Origin: Pseudomonas fluorescens
Lineage (GTDB): Bacteria; Pseudomonadota; Gammaproteobacteria; Pseudomonadales; Pseudomonadaceae
Length of the DNA: 64,000 nucleotides
Reading direction: 5' to 3'
Assembly (NCBI RefSeq): GCF_902497895.1
Contig: NZ_CABVHQ010000003.1
Coordinates: 62,001-126,000, forward strand
Below, piece after piece: positions 53,863 through 62,576 of this stretch. The notes under the pieces are model-generated. The model had not been told where the DNA came from and searched no databases. It saw nothing but the letters and a program-made list of their open reading frames with translations. How positions within the stretch are numbered: the first letter of the stretch is position 1; each line of letters begins with the position of its first letter. A program made the position numbers and the translations under genes.

Positions 53863-56406
53863 TCAGGCCCACAACCCCAGCAACTTGGCCTTGGCCACGG
53901 CTTGAGTTCTGCGTTCAACTCCTAATTTTCCGTGTATACGTCGGGCATGGGTTTTCACCGTATGCAATGAGATAAAGAGTTGCTCGGAAATTTGCCGATT
54001 GGAATGACCCAGGGCGATCAGTTTGAGCACTTCAAGTTCGCGCTGGCTGAGGGGATTGTCATTGATCGTCAAGCATGGCTGCTGCTCCCGGGTTCGCTCT
54101 CCATGACCCAAGTCGCCAAGCAAATTCGGTTGGCGCAATTGCAGTTCGTGAAGCGCCTGCTGCAGATTGCAACGGTGCACCAGGGCCAGACCGGCTTCCA
54201 GAGACTTCCTGGCCAGAACTGCATCCCCGCAGAGCCAGGCGACCTCGGCCAGCGCCAGCTGCAGCTCAACCTCAAGGCCCGACATTCCTCGACGCTGCGC
54301 GGCCTCGAGCAAGACCCCAAGCCGAACCGCAGGCTCTTTCGCTTGTTGTAGATACACCTCAGCCAACACCAGCAAATACTCGACTCGCGGAATCAGCTCC
54401 AGGGTTGCCGGCGGCGCCTGACACGCGTGTGGCCCGCGGTAATGCCGCAGCACCCGGCTCAAGGCTGCATGGGCCAGTTCCGGGCGACCTTGCTGCAACC
54501 AGAAATGACTGCTGACTTGCAGCAGTACCCCACGATAAACCGTTTCGGGGATATGCCGCTGTTGCATCAGCCGATCGGCATCGCGCAATCGCACAAAGGC
54601 CTGAGCGTAGTCACGCTGATTGGCCGCCAACTGCGCCTGGCCGAGAAAGCCATACAAGGCGAGCTTGTCCTGACTGTGGACACACTCTTGCAACCCCGAC
54701 TGGAAGTGCAGCGCGGCTTGCGCATCCTGTCCCTGGCGCAACGCCAGGCGCCCGCGACGCAAGGCAATCCGCCCCAGCAATGGCGTGGCGCGGTTGACTT
54801 GCTCGCCGAGCAACTCATAGACAGTGCCCAGCAGACTTTCCGCCCTCTGAGGAGCTCCGCGCTGCTCGAGCAGTTGCGCGTGATCCAGTTCCAGCAAACC
54901 CTCCAGTAACAACGAACCTTGCGCGCGCGCCAGGCACAACGCTTCGCGATTGATCGCCTGCGCCACATCCAGCTCGCCATTAAGCAACGCCTGCTGGGTC
55001 AATCCGGACAGACACAGCAAACGCGCAGTCCACGCCGACGCGGGAAGCTCGGTCAGGGCGTCGATAAAGTGTGCCCGCGCAGGCTCGTGTCGGCCCAGCA
55101 GGTGTAACAACCATCCCTGCTGAGCCTGCCAACGCGCCACTAACTGGCGCTGCAAGGTGGCAGACGGCTGTGGAGCGAACCGCGCCATTTGCTCGATGCA
55201 GGCAGCGGCCTGCTCGAAGCGGCCGGCAAACAGCAATGCAGCGGAAATCAGCCCGACCAGTTGCGGGGTGCCAAGCATCAGTTCATCACCTTGCTGCTCA
55301 TGCAGGCGCAACAGCAGCACCACGTTCTGTTGCTGGAACAAGTGCTCGAAGCTGAAGTGCTGCAGCAAGCTGACTGCCACTTCATATTCCTGGGCCAGCA
55401 AGGCCTGCTCGAAAGCGGCCTGCCAGTCTTCCTGAGCGATAAACCACTGACAGGCGCGACGGTGCCAGGAACGCCCGCCCGGCCACTCTTCGTCGCGCAT
55501 GCGCCGCGCCAATGGTGGAAAGACTTGCAGCCAGTCCGCCGAAGCGTCCCAGGCTTCGATGAAGCACCCCGACTCCTGCAGCGAACGCAGCCACTGGGCG
55601 CCCTCGCCTGCGCCAAACAGATGCTCGCACAAGCTCGCGTTAAAGCGCGGCAGGTGGGCCAGCACCCGCCAGGCCTCGGCCAATTCCGGCGACAAACCGC
55701 TGAACAGTTCATGTTCCAGATAGTCGAGCAATGTCCCCGAACGGGTGAATTTGCCGCTTGCGGTATCCAACAGGGCAATCCGCACCCCGACGCACCAGCC
55801 GCCAGTGAGCTGGAATGTCTGCGCAGCAGTCCGCGCGCCGGGACTGCACGGCGAGGTCTGCTGCAACTGTTCGATTTCCGCCTGATCGAAGCCCAGGTCC
55901 GCTGGGCTGCATTCATACAACTCATCGTCCAGCAGCAAGCGTGGCCAGTTGCATTGGGGGCGGCGGCGGCCGCTGATCCACCAGGTCAATGCCGGACTGC
56001 TGACGACCAGCAGCCGATCGAGCAGCACGTCCAGTTCCGCCGCAGGCATACGGCAATAGTCGTCGAGAAACAGCCAGGTCGGGGCCTGCAAGCGACTCAG
56101 ATAATTGAGCAAGGAGGCCTCATCGGCCGATACCAAACCCAGCGCCTGAGCCAGTAGTCCACAGAATTGCGTGCGCGTTTGTCGCTGTCCGGCCAGCGGC
56201 AACCAGCCGATTTTGCATTGCGCCGGGACCTGCAACAGGCATTCGCCGAGCAACACGCTTTTGCCACTCCCCGCTGGCGCGCAGAGCAACTTGACCCTTG
56301 CCGTCGAAGCCAGCAAGGCGCTGCTCAAACGTGGGCGGTACAGGTGCAGGGAGGGCAAGCGAGGCACAAACCCAGGAAGATCCAGACGTGCGGTCATGGC
56401 GGTCAT
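53863..56406 (-). CDS. MalT-type (LAL) LuxR-family transcriptional regulator
   Basis: 847 residues. ATP-binding domain near the N-terminus (Walker A CAPAGSGKSVLL at ~42-53; LFLDDY as Walker B-like), a long middle of TPR-like helical repeats, and a C-terminal LuxR helix-turn-helix (PLSQRELEVLKLIALGHSNR, QISEQLFISLHTVKTHARRI). Start ATG 56406 or 56397. Upstream of the DUF1329/DUF1302 pair but separated by a terminator, so it is transcribed apart; it may regulate them. Inducer unknown. Confidence 0.88.
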   Translation of the reverse strand: MTAMTARLDLPGFVPRLPSLHLYRPRLSSALLASTARVKLLCAPAGSGKSVLLGECLLQVPAQCKIGWLPLAGQRQTRTQFCGLLAQALGLVSADEASLLNYLSRLQAPTWLFLDDYCRMPAAELDVLLDRLLVVSSPALTWWISGRRRPQCNWPRLLLDDELYECSPADLGFDQAEIEQLQQTSPCSPGARTAAQTFQLTGGWCVGVRIALLDTASGKFTRSGTLLDYLEHELFSGLSPELAEAWRVLAHLPRFNASLCEHLFGAGEGAQWLRSLQESGCFIEAWDASADWLQVFPPLARRMRDEEWPGGRSWHRRACQWFIAQEDWQAAFEQALLAQEYEVAVSLLQHFSFEHLFQQQNVVLLLRLHEQQGDELMLGTPQLVGLISAALLFAGRFEQAAACIEQMARFAPQPSATLQRQLVARWQAQQGWLLHLLGRHEPARAHFIDALTELPASAWTARLLCLSGLTQQALLNGELDVAQAINREALCLARAQGSLLLEGLLELDHAQLLEQRGAPQRAESLLGTVYELLGEQVNRATPLLGRIALRRGRLALRQGQDAQAALHFQSGLQECVHSQDKLALYGFLGQAQLAANQRDYAQAFVRLRDADRLMQQRHIPETVYRGVLLQVSSHFWLQQGRPELAHAALSRVLRHYRGPHACQAPPATLELIPRVEYLLVLAEVYLQQAKEPAVRLGVLLEAAQRRGMSGLEVELQLALAEVAWLCGDAVLARKSLEAGLALVHRCNLQQALHELQLRQPNLLGDLGHGERTREQQPCLTINDNPLSQRELEVLKLIALGHSNRQISEQLFISLHTVKTHARRIHGKLGVERRTQAVAKAKLLGLWA

Positions 56407-56497
56407 TGCGGCATGCCTTTTCTTGATTTTATCCGGCCACCCTAGTCCTCTTGCCCGAGCGGATTGAACAAGTATTCAGTGTGTTGATGGGTGCCCA

Positions 56498-56524
56498 TAA
56501 AAAAAGGCGACCCGTGGGTCACCT
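56498..56524 (-). terminator. Intrinsic terminator of the DUF1329/DUF1302 operon
   Basis: On the minus strand AGGTGACCC (56524-56516) pairs with GGGTCGCCT (56513-56505), two-base loop, followed by a run of Ts (56504-56499). Placed 20 bp after the DUF1329 stop. Confidence 0.88.
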
Positions 56525-56544
56525 TTCGCTCCAGCTATGACGAT

Positions 56545-57912
56545 CTAACGCACACCCTCGCTGCGCAGGGCCGATGGCGTGTAATCCGCCGACTTGGCCG
56601 CGAAGCCGAATTCGAAGCTGTGCTTCTCTTCGTTCTTCATTCCGAGGGCGATGTAACGACCGGCAATGATGTCGTAAAGCGCTTCGAGGGTGTAAGCCGG
56701 CACCTGGTGGTCGTAGTAGAACTGCTGGTGCCCTTCGGCCACCCGCCAGAGCTGGCCACGACCGTCGTAGTGATCCACCAGTGCTACCTGCCAGCTGTCC
56801 TCGTCGATGAACATATGGCGCTTGGCGTAGATGTGCCGCTCGCCCGGCTTGACGGTACCGACCACTTCCCAGACCCGATGCAGCTCGTAACGGGTCAGGT
56901 CCTGGTTGATGTGCCCGGCCTTGATCACGTCGTCGTACTTGAGGCTCGGCGAATCGAGTTTGTAGGCGTTGTACGGAATGTACATTTCCTTCTTGCCGAT
57001 CAGTTTCCAGTCATAACGATCCGGCGCTCCGGAGAACATGTCGAAGTTGTCCGAGGTGCGCAGACCATCGGCGGCAGTACCCGGCCCGTCGTAGGCCACT
57101 TGCGGGGCGCGCCGCACCCGGCGCTGACCGGCGTTGTAAATCCAGGCCAGACGCGGCTCCTTGACCTGGTCGAGGGTCTCGTGGACCAGCAACACGTTGC
57201 CTGCCAGGCGCGCCGGGGCAGTCACCGACTGCTTGAAATAGAGCAGCACGTTGGCGCCTTTATCCGCGTCTATGTCGGGAATTTGCCCAGGCACCGCGAC
57301 TTCTTCTTCGAAGCGGATGGAGGTATAGCTGCCGTTGGTCTGCGGTGTCGCCTGGGTGATGATGCGCTTGAGGTTACCACCGCGATAACGGGTGACATGG
57401 TTCCACAGCACCTCGACGCCGGCCTTGGGAATCGGGAAGGCGTAGTAACGGTTGCCCGTGAAGTTGGCCAGGCCGTTACCGTCGTTGATCGAGTTCACGT
57501 TGAGGGCGCTGCGCTTGGCCGCTTCGTAGACATCAGCCGGTAACGCAACGGTGCGGTGACTTGGATACACCGGAATCTTATAGGTCTGCGGGTAGCGCTT
57601 GAACATTGCCAGCTGGCCGTCCGAGAGTTTGTCCTTGTATTGGTCGGCGGTGGCAGCGGTGATGGTGAACAGCGGTTTTTCATTGGCGAACGGATCAGCC
57701 AGGAAGCCTTTGCTGTCCACCGCCCCGGCATTTTTCGGAATGCCGCCGGTCCACGCGGGAATCGAACCGTCGGCGTTGCCGGCCTTTTCCGCCCCCACTG
57801 GCGTCAGGGTGGTACCCAGTTTGGCCGCCTCCTCGGGCGAGACCGCGGCCATTACGTTGGCAGCCAACAGGCTCAAGGCCAGGGCACCGCATTGCAGAAT
57901 CATTTTGCGCAT
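56545..57912 (-). CDS. DUF1329 envelope protein
   Basis: 455 residues with a signal peptide (MRKMILQCGALALSLLAANVM...AAVSPEEAAKLG). Family members have a LolB/LppX-like beta fold and are periplasmic or outer-membrane associated; they are consistently encoded with a DUF1302 protein and sometimes with MmpL-type transporters and hydrolases. ATG 57912 is preceded by GAAGGA; an in-frame ATG at 57933 would add seven residues. It lies 22 bp downstream of the DUF1302 gene and is the last gene of the unit. Function is unknown; lipid or hydrophobic-compound transport is an inference. Confidence 0.88.
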   Translation of the reverse strand: MRKMILQCGALALSLLAANVMAAVSPEEAAKLGTTLTPVGAEKAGNADGSIPAWTGGIPKNAGAVDSKGFLADPFANEKPLFTITAATADQYKDKLSDGQLAMFKRYPQTYKIPVYPSHRTVALPADVYEAAKRSALNVNSINDGNGLANFTGNRYYAFPIPKAGVEVLWNHVTRYRGGNLKRIITQATPQTNGSYTSIRFEEEVAVPGQIPDIDADKGANVLLYFKQSVTAPARLAGNVLLVHETLDQVKEPRLAWIYNAGQRRVRRAPQVAYDGPGTAADGLRTSDNFDMFSGAPDRYDWKLIGKKEMYIPYNAYKLDSPSLKYDDVIKAGHINQDLTRYELHRVWEVVGTVKPGERHIYAKRHMFIDEDSWQVALVDHYDGRGQLWRVAEGHQQFYYDHQVPAYTLEALYDIIAGRYIALGMKNEEKHSFEFGFAAKSADYTPSALRSEGVR

Positions 57913-57934
57913 GTTGTTGTCCTTCTCAGCCATA

Positions 57935-59728
57935 TCAGAAGTTCACGCCGAAGCTCAAAGCGACGAAGTCACGGTCAGTCAGGGTGTTGTAGTCGCCACC
58001 GAAAAAGTCGGTGTAACTGAGGTTCGCGGTGTAGGTGTTGCGGTAGTCGGCGTCGACTCCGAGGCTGACTGCCTTGGCGCCTTCGTTGAACAGTCCGTTG
58101 GGGCCGTAGCCATCGACGTCATGGGACCACGACAGGTTGGGTTTGAGGTTGATCCCGGCAATCGCGTTGTTGTAATCGAGGATCGCCCGGGCGCGATAGC
58201 CCCAGGAGGTAGCGGTGACAAACCCCTCGGTATCGCCGCGAAAACCATACTGGCCATAGACCGAGTCGCGGCCATAACGCAGCTCGCTCGTGGACTCCAG
58301 ACCACCGACGTGCACCACCGCCGCCTCGCCGACCAGGGTCAGGCGATCGGCACCCAGCACTTGATCGAAGAACTGCGTCAGGGTGCTTTGGATCTGGGTG
58401 ACTTCCTTACGCCGGTAACCGGTATTGTCGGCCCCTGGCGTAGTCTGGATCGGCGATGCGGCACCCCCGGCAATCGGGTTGAGCAGGGCCAGGGTCAGGT
58501 CGTTGGTGTTGACCTGTACCGGAGCGTTGGGCCGATAGCTGATTTCCCCGGTCCAGGCAGTACCGGTGGGCAAGGTGGTGGCGAAGCTGGCGCCGTACAG
58601 GCGAATGTCTTCCGGGTATTCGAGGTAGTACTGACCACGCCCGAGCATCACGCTTTGTGCCAGCCCCGAGCCGCTGCCCGGCGCCAGGCGGTTGGCGACA
58701 CTGATCATGCCCGGCAGGGCGGCCAGCGTCGAGCGTCCGGCGGTTGTGGTACCGACCGTCGGCGTGCGGCTGTGATAATTCATGAAGTACAGGCCGTACT
58801 CGGTGTCGTCCCCCAGCCAGCGCAACGCCGTGCCCCATTGCCCGGAATCACGGGCATCGCGGTCGCCGCCCCGGGGTACCACAACGCCCTCGGAAGTGAC
58901 CTCGAAGCCCTGCCCGAACGCCGCCGCCACCGGTTGCAACGGCGCGATGGCCGGGCTGCCGACCGTGTAATTGCTGTCGCAACCGTCCTGAACCACATCG
59001 TTCCCAAAGAAGGTCCCGCAGTTATCCACGACAGTCTGGTCCCACTCCAACTGGTAGAAGCCTTCTATCGTCAACTGGTCAGTCAGGCCTTGAGAAGCGA
59101 ACAGCATATTGACCGGAATCAGCCCTTCCTTGATCTCCGCGCCAGGGCGGCGGAATGCGGAAACGTCGATCGGGTTGATGCTGTTGATCGAGTTGCCGAT
59201 GAAAGTACTTTCACCCCAACTGACCACCTGTTTACCCGCGCGCACCGTGCCAGGCAGATCGGCGATGGAATAGTTGTGATAGACGAAAGCATCGAGAATC
59301 TGCGCACCGGAAGACTTGGCGCCCTCTTTGCGGTTGTGGTTGCTGATTTGCTTGAACTCGCGGTCTTCATCCTGAAGTTCGAAGTCATACCAATACTTGC
59401 CGCGAACAAATACACCGGTGTCGCCATATTTGAGTTCGAGGTCGTGCAGGCCCTTGAAGATTTTCGAGAAGGTCTCGCCCTTCTTGAAATTCAAACGTCC
59501 ATCGTCCCCGGTCGACGACTGGCCATTGCCCCCATTGGTAATGCCGACCAGATCCTGGTCGGCATCGCGCAGCCCCCAACTCGCGCCCACCGACAACGAG
59601 GAGTCGAACTGCCCCTCGATTTCCCCGATGTTGAATGAAACAGCCTGCGCCTGGGCACAGCAACCCAAGGCAACCGCAGCGGCCAGCGCCTGCGGCCTGA
59701 AGATGGCGCGCATTGTTGTTTTTGTCAT
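57935..59728 (-). CDS. DUF1302 outer-membrane protein
   Basis: 597 residues. Signal peptide FRPQALAAAVALGCCAQAQA, then beta-strand-rich sequence typical of a porin (SLSVGASWGLRDADQDLVG, RAGKQVVSWGESTFIGNSIN), ending in FVALSFGVNF with the C-terminal Phe of outer-membrane barrels. Start ATG 59728 after GGGGAAG; the frame remains open upstream through a repeat to 60190 but has no leader. Co-transcribed with DUF1329. A 913-bp gap with a repeat cluster and a candidate sRNA separates it from the amidase. Confidence 0.88.
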   Translation of the reverse strand: MTKTTMRAIFRPQALAAAVALGCCAQAQAVSFNIGEIEGQFDSSLSVGASWGLRDADQDLVGITNGGNGQSSTGDDGRLNFKKGETFSKIFKGLHDLELKYGDTGVFVRGKYWYDFELQDEDREFKQISNHNRKEGAKSSGAQILDAFVYHNYSIADLPGTVRAGKQVVSWGESTFIGNSINSINPIDVSAFRRPGAEIKEGLIPVNMLFASQGLTDQLTIEGFYQLEWDQTVVDNCGTFFGNDVVQDGCDSNYTVGSPAIAPLQPVAAAFGQGFEVTSEGVVVPRGGDRDARDSGQWGTALRWLGDDTEYGLYFMNYHSRTPTVGTTTAGRSTLAALPGMISVANRLAPGSGSGLAQSVMLGRGQYYLEYPEDIRLYGASFATTLPTGTAWTGEISYRPNAPVQVNTNDLTLALLNPIAGGAASPIQTTPGADNTGYRRKEVTQIQSTLTQFFDQVLGADRLTLVGEAAVVHVGGLESTSELRYGRDSVYGQYGFRGDTEGFVTATSWGYRARAILDYNNAIAGINLKPNLSWSHDVDGYGPNGLFNEGAKAVSLGVDADYRNTYTANLSYTDFFGGDYNTLTDRDFVALSFGVNF

Positions 59729-59909
59729 GCGTCTTCCCCGGTGAGTGACAGAAGGCCTCACCCTACTGCCGGCCCCCACCCGCGATAAGCGCACCAAGGA
59801 GGTATTCGCGGTGTACCTCCAAAGAGTGACAGGCCGCGCAGAGCGGGCCTTTGCGAGATGCATCGACGGGCTGGATGGAGGGTTATCAGGGGGATGGATA
59901 GCGCGGGGC

Positions 59910-60158
59910 CCGTAGCAACTGCGTTCGTCTGTGTAGCAACTGCCAAAGGCTGCGCTCGTCTGTGTAGCAGCTGCCGAAGGCTGCGTTCGTCTGTGTAGCA
60001 GCTGCCGAAGGCTGCGTTCGTCTGTGTAGCAGCTGCCGAAGGCTGCGTTCGGCTGCGAAGCAGTCGTCAATAATGACTGTCTGTTGAACCCGAAAACCTT
60101 CAGTGCCTGGCTTTTCAAGTGCTCCGCACTCAGACGCAGCCTTCGGCAGCTGCTACGG
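59910..60158. repeat. REP cluster with five tandem left arms
   Basis: GTAGCA(A/G)CTGCC starts at 59912, 59933, 59964, 59995 and 60026; the last four are spaced exactly 31 bp. The right arm is single (ending CGGCAGCTGCTACGG at 60158), and the centre differs from the other copies. The array lies upstream of the DUF1302 gene. No gene was seen in 59729-60158. Confidence 0.88.
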
Positions 60159-60242
60159 GATCGACTGTTACTCAGGACGTAACAGTGCATGTCGCGAATC
60201 GCTATTTTTCCTTCGGGGGCAAGCGCTTATTCTTATCGGGCT

Positions 60243-60424
60243 TTCACGGCAAACCACCTGAAAGCGCAACGATCGAAGTGTGACCATGCCACTGGGTGAT
60301 CGACAGAATTTAGTTCGAATTGAAACCTTGTTTCAATTCGTCAGCCCTGAGTTTACTGACGTTGATTTATAGCTCCTGATCTAACGTCTTACTTTAGCCA
60401 CTGCTTATGCAGTGGCTTTTTTTT
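60243..60424 (+). ncRNA. Candidate small RNA ending at an orphan terminator
   Basis: No + strand gene lies upstream, yet a strong terminator is present at 60396-60424. The preceding sequence folds: GCTTTCA/TGAAAGC (near 60240-60275), CGAATTGAAAC-CTT-GTTTCAATTCG (60316-60340, a perfect 11-bp stem) and GTCAG/CTGAC (60340-60360). No open frame with a leader was seen. The 5' end and promoter are uncertain. Confidence 0.35.
60396..60424 (+). terminator. Orphan intrinsic terminator
   Basis: AGCCACTGC (60396-60404) - TTAT - GCAGTGGCT (60409-60417) with a run of seven Ts. The complementary strand lacks a T-run, so it terminates + strand transcription although no + strand gene precedes it. Confidence 0.88.
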
Positions 60425-60554
60425 GCCTGTTTTTTCCTTCTGCAAATCACCACATCCCTTCTCGACATAAGAAACTCGTCGCCACCAAAACCTACACCCA
60501 TGAAAGAAAGTGGCTACAAAAGAACGCGCTTCTCATTTTTTGGCAACTACTAGT

Positions 60555-60621
60555 CTGAAAGAAGCCGCACAGGGCACGCACTATTAATTTACTCAACGTG
60601 CACCTGAACAAGTTCTTTCAG
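60555..60621 (+). other. Inverted repeat in the amidase leader
   Basis: CTGAAAGAA (60555-60563) pairs with TTCTTTCAG (60613-60621); an inner GCACG/CGTGC (60574-60578, 60597-60601) adds a second helix. It ends 20 bp before ATG 60642 and could form in the mRNA or act as an operator. The rest of the 217 bp between the terminator and the gene is A+T-rich with no gene. Confidence 0.4.
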
Positions 60622-60641
60622 CAACTACCACGAGTGTTCCC

Positions 60642-61412
60642 ATGAAGCCCATAAACTACAACAGTTACCGTTCCATTAAAGCTTTTAACAACCGAGTTCG
60701 TTTCCTGGTCATGCATTACACCGCCGCAAACTTCTCTGCTTCGAAAAACGCCCTGACCGGCCCCAGTGTCAGCGCCCATTATCTAGTGCCTGACATCACA
60801 GATCCGAGTTATTTGCAGGCGGGTTTCAGTGAGCAGGAGATTTTCAATCTGGTGGATGAGACTGATCGCGCCTGGCATGCAGGCGCCAGTACGTGGGGTA
60901 ATCGAAGCAATCTGAATGACACGTCCATCGGCATTGAAATCGTCAACCTGGCAACCGATAACAATGGCCAGTTCACCTTCCCGCCTTATCAGCCACTTCA
61001 GATAGCGGCGGTTGAACAGTTGGCGCTGAATATTCTGCAACGCTACCCGGATATCAGCCCGGTGAACGTCGTGGGCCATTCGGATATTGCTGCCGGCAGG
61101 AAGAGTGATCCGGGGCCGATGTTTCCCTGGCATCAGCTGTATTTAAAAGGTATCGGTGCCTGGTTTGATAAAGACAGCCAAAACAGCTTTCTCAGGGACT
61201 ACTGCCTCAAAGGCCTGCCCTCCCGCGAGGACCTGCTCGCCAAGTTCGAGAAGTACGGTTATGACATTTCGGGCGCCACCACTGAGGCGGGTTTTCAGCG
61301 GTTGGTTCGTGCCTTCCAGTTGCACTTTCGTCCGGCAAAATATGACGGTGTGCTGGATGCTGAAACCGCGGCGAACCTAGCGGCGCTGGTTCACAAATAT
61401 TTCCCGGCATGA
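60642..61412 (+). CDS. N-acetylmuramoyl-L-alanine amidase, AmpDh3/AmiD type
   Basis: 256 residues. Amidase_2 domain with zinc ligands in VMHYTAANF (His), AWHAG (His) and the late VGHSDIAAGRKSDPGPMFPW (His and Asp); a C-terminal peptidoglycan-binding helix bundle (LVRAFQLHFRPAKYDGVLDA). Cleaves the lactyl bond of muropeptides. Close to P. aeruginosa AmpDh3 by sequence and length; no signal peptide is visible at the N-terminus (MKPINYNSYRSIKAFNNRVR). Can influence beta-lactamase induction through muropeptide recycling. Monocistronic; followed by a hairpin. Confidence 0.92.
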   Translation: MKPINYNSYRSIKAFNNRVRFLVMHYTAANFSASKNALTGPSVSAHYLVPDITDPSYLQAGFSEQEIFNLVDETDRAWHAGASTWGNRSNLNDTSIGIEIVNLATDNNGQFTFPPYQPLQIAAVEQLALNILQRYPDISPVNVVGHSDIAAGRKSDPGPMFPWHQLYLKGIGAWFDKDSQNSFLRDYCLKGLPSREDLLAKFEKYGYDISGATTEAGFQRLVRAFQLHFRPAKYDGVLDAETAANLAALVHKYFPA

Positions 61413-61423
61413 GAAATACCAAG

Positions 61424-61458
61424 GCTGCCCAATGTCCTGCGGGACCCTGGGCAGCTTT
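61424..61458 (+). terminator. Possible terminator after the amidase gene
   Basis: GCTGCCCA (61424-61431) pairs with TGGGCAGC (61448-61455) followed by TTT. The T-tract is short, so termination may be weak; it sits between convergent genes. Confidence 0.6.
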
Positions 61459-61484
61459 CGGCGGTATTGGCGCAAAGCCTGGCT

Positions 61485-62396
61485 TCAGAGGGAATACTTC
61501 TGCAGATTCGCCATCATTTCCTTCAAGGCCTCAATGTTGTCCTGCGGATGCGCCGCGCCTTCGAAGTCGCAGATCTGTTGCCATTGAGCCGCCACGTCTT
61601 CAGGCGAGAAACCGGCGCGAGGATCGAATCCGGCACCGAGGCTGCGTTCCCAGCGGACTTTGCCCATCCAGCCGCCGCCCACTTCAAACAGCCCGGACGT
61701 TTCCTGGCAGTTTTCACTGCCCAGGTACACCACCAGCGGGCTGACCAGCTCAGGTTTGAGCTGTTCGAAGACTTGCGGCGGGATCAGGCCTTCGGTCATG
61801 CGCGTACCGCCGGTGGGGGCGATGGCATTGACCAGGATGTTGTTCTTGCGGCCTTCGATGGCCAGGGTGCGAGTCAGCCCATACAGACCCAGTTTGGCCA
61901 TGCCGTAGTTGGACTGGCCGAAGTTGCCATAGATGCCTGAGGTCGAAGCGGTGAAGATGACCCTGCCATAGTTTTGTTCGCGCATATGCGGCCAGGCGGC
62001 GCGGGTGACTTTGTAGGCGCCTTCGACATGTACCCGGTAAACCAGGTCCCAGTCGCTGTCGTCCATTTTGTGGAAGGTTTTGTCCCGCAGGATCCCGGCG
62101 TTGTTGACCACCACGTCAACGCGGCCGAAGGCGTCCAGGGCGTTCTGGACGATCTTGTCGCCGTCGGTCACCGAGTCGTGGTTGGCCTGGGCGGTGCCGC
62201 CGGCTTCCCGAATCTCTGCCACCACACGATCCGCCGCTGAAGCGTTGGCGCCTTCGCCCTGCGCCGAGCCGCCGAGATCATTGACCAGCACTTTGGCGCC
62301 GTGCCTGGCGAACAGCAGCGCGTGGGCCCGTCCCAGACCGCCGCCTGCACCGGTGACGATGACGACTTTATCTTCGAAGCGCACAGACTCATTCAT
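61485..62396 (-). CDS. SDR oxidoreductase (3-hydroxyacyl-CoA dehydrogenase-like)
   Basis: 303 residues. Glycine motif VTGAGGGLGRAHALLFARHG, NNAGILRDK, serine in FTASTSGIYG, YGMAKLGLYGL (Tyr-x-x-x-Lys). The insertion VNDLGGSAQGEGANASAADR is typical of the (3R)-hydroxyacyl-CoA dehydrogenase part of peroxisomal MFE-2-type enzymes and their bacterial single-domain relatives. ATG 62396 with GGAG nine bases upstream. Followed upstream by a hydrolase on the same strand; a fatty- or steroid-acid oxidation role is inferred only. Confidence 0.88.
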   Translation of the reverse strand: MNESVRFEDKVVIVTGAGGGLGRAHALLFARHGAKVLVNDLGGSAQGEGANASAADRVVAEIREAGGTAQANHDSVTDGDKIVQNALDAFGRVDVVVNNAGILRDKTFHKMDDSDWDLVYRVHVEGAYKVTRAAWPHMREQNYGRVIFTASTSGIYGNFGQSNYGMAKLGLYGLTRTLAIEGRKNNILVNAIAPTGGTRMTEGLIPPQVFEQLKPELVSPLVVYLGSENCQETSGLFEVGGGWMGKVRWERSLGAGFDPRAGFSPEDVAAQWQQICDFEGAAHPQDNIEALKEMMANLQKYSL

Positions 62397-62576
62397 ACAG
62401 AACTCCAGCAGGGCCAATGGACAGGGCTTTGAGTGTCAGGCACAGGCTGGCTGGTCACAATAAACACGGCTCGGGCTGAATGGCGCGCGATAAGGCAGGG
62501 GGATGATTGGGGGGTTGAGGTTTTGTACCTGATCCTCACCACTACCCACAGGCTTGCGGTGCAGCTTATATCGCCA

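Noticed and set aside
57935..60190. 751-residue version of the DUF1302 protein starting in the repeat cluster
   Set aside because: The upstream part translates REP DNA and has no leader; ATG 59728 gives a normal signal peptide.
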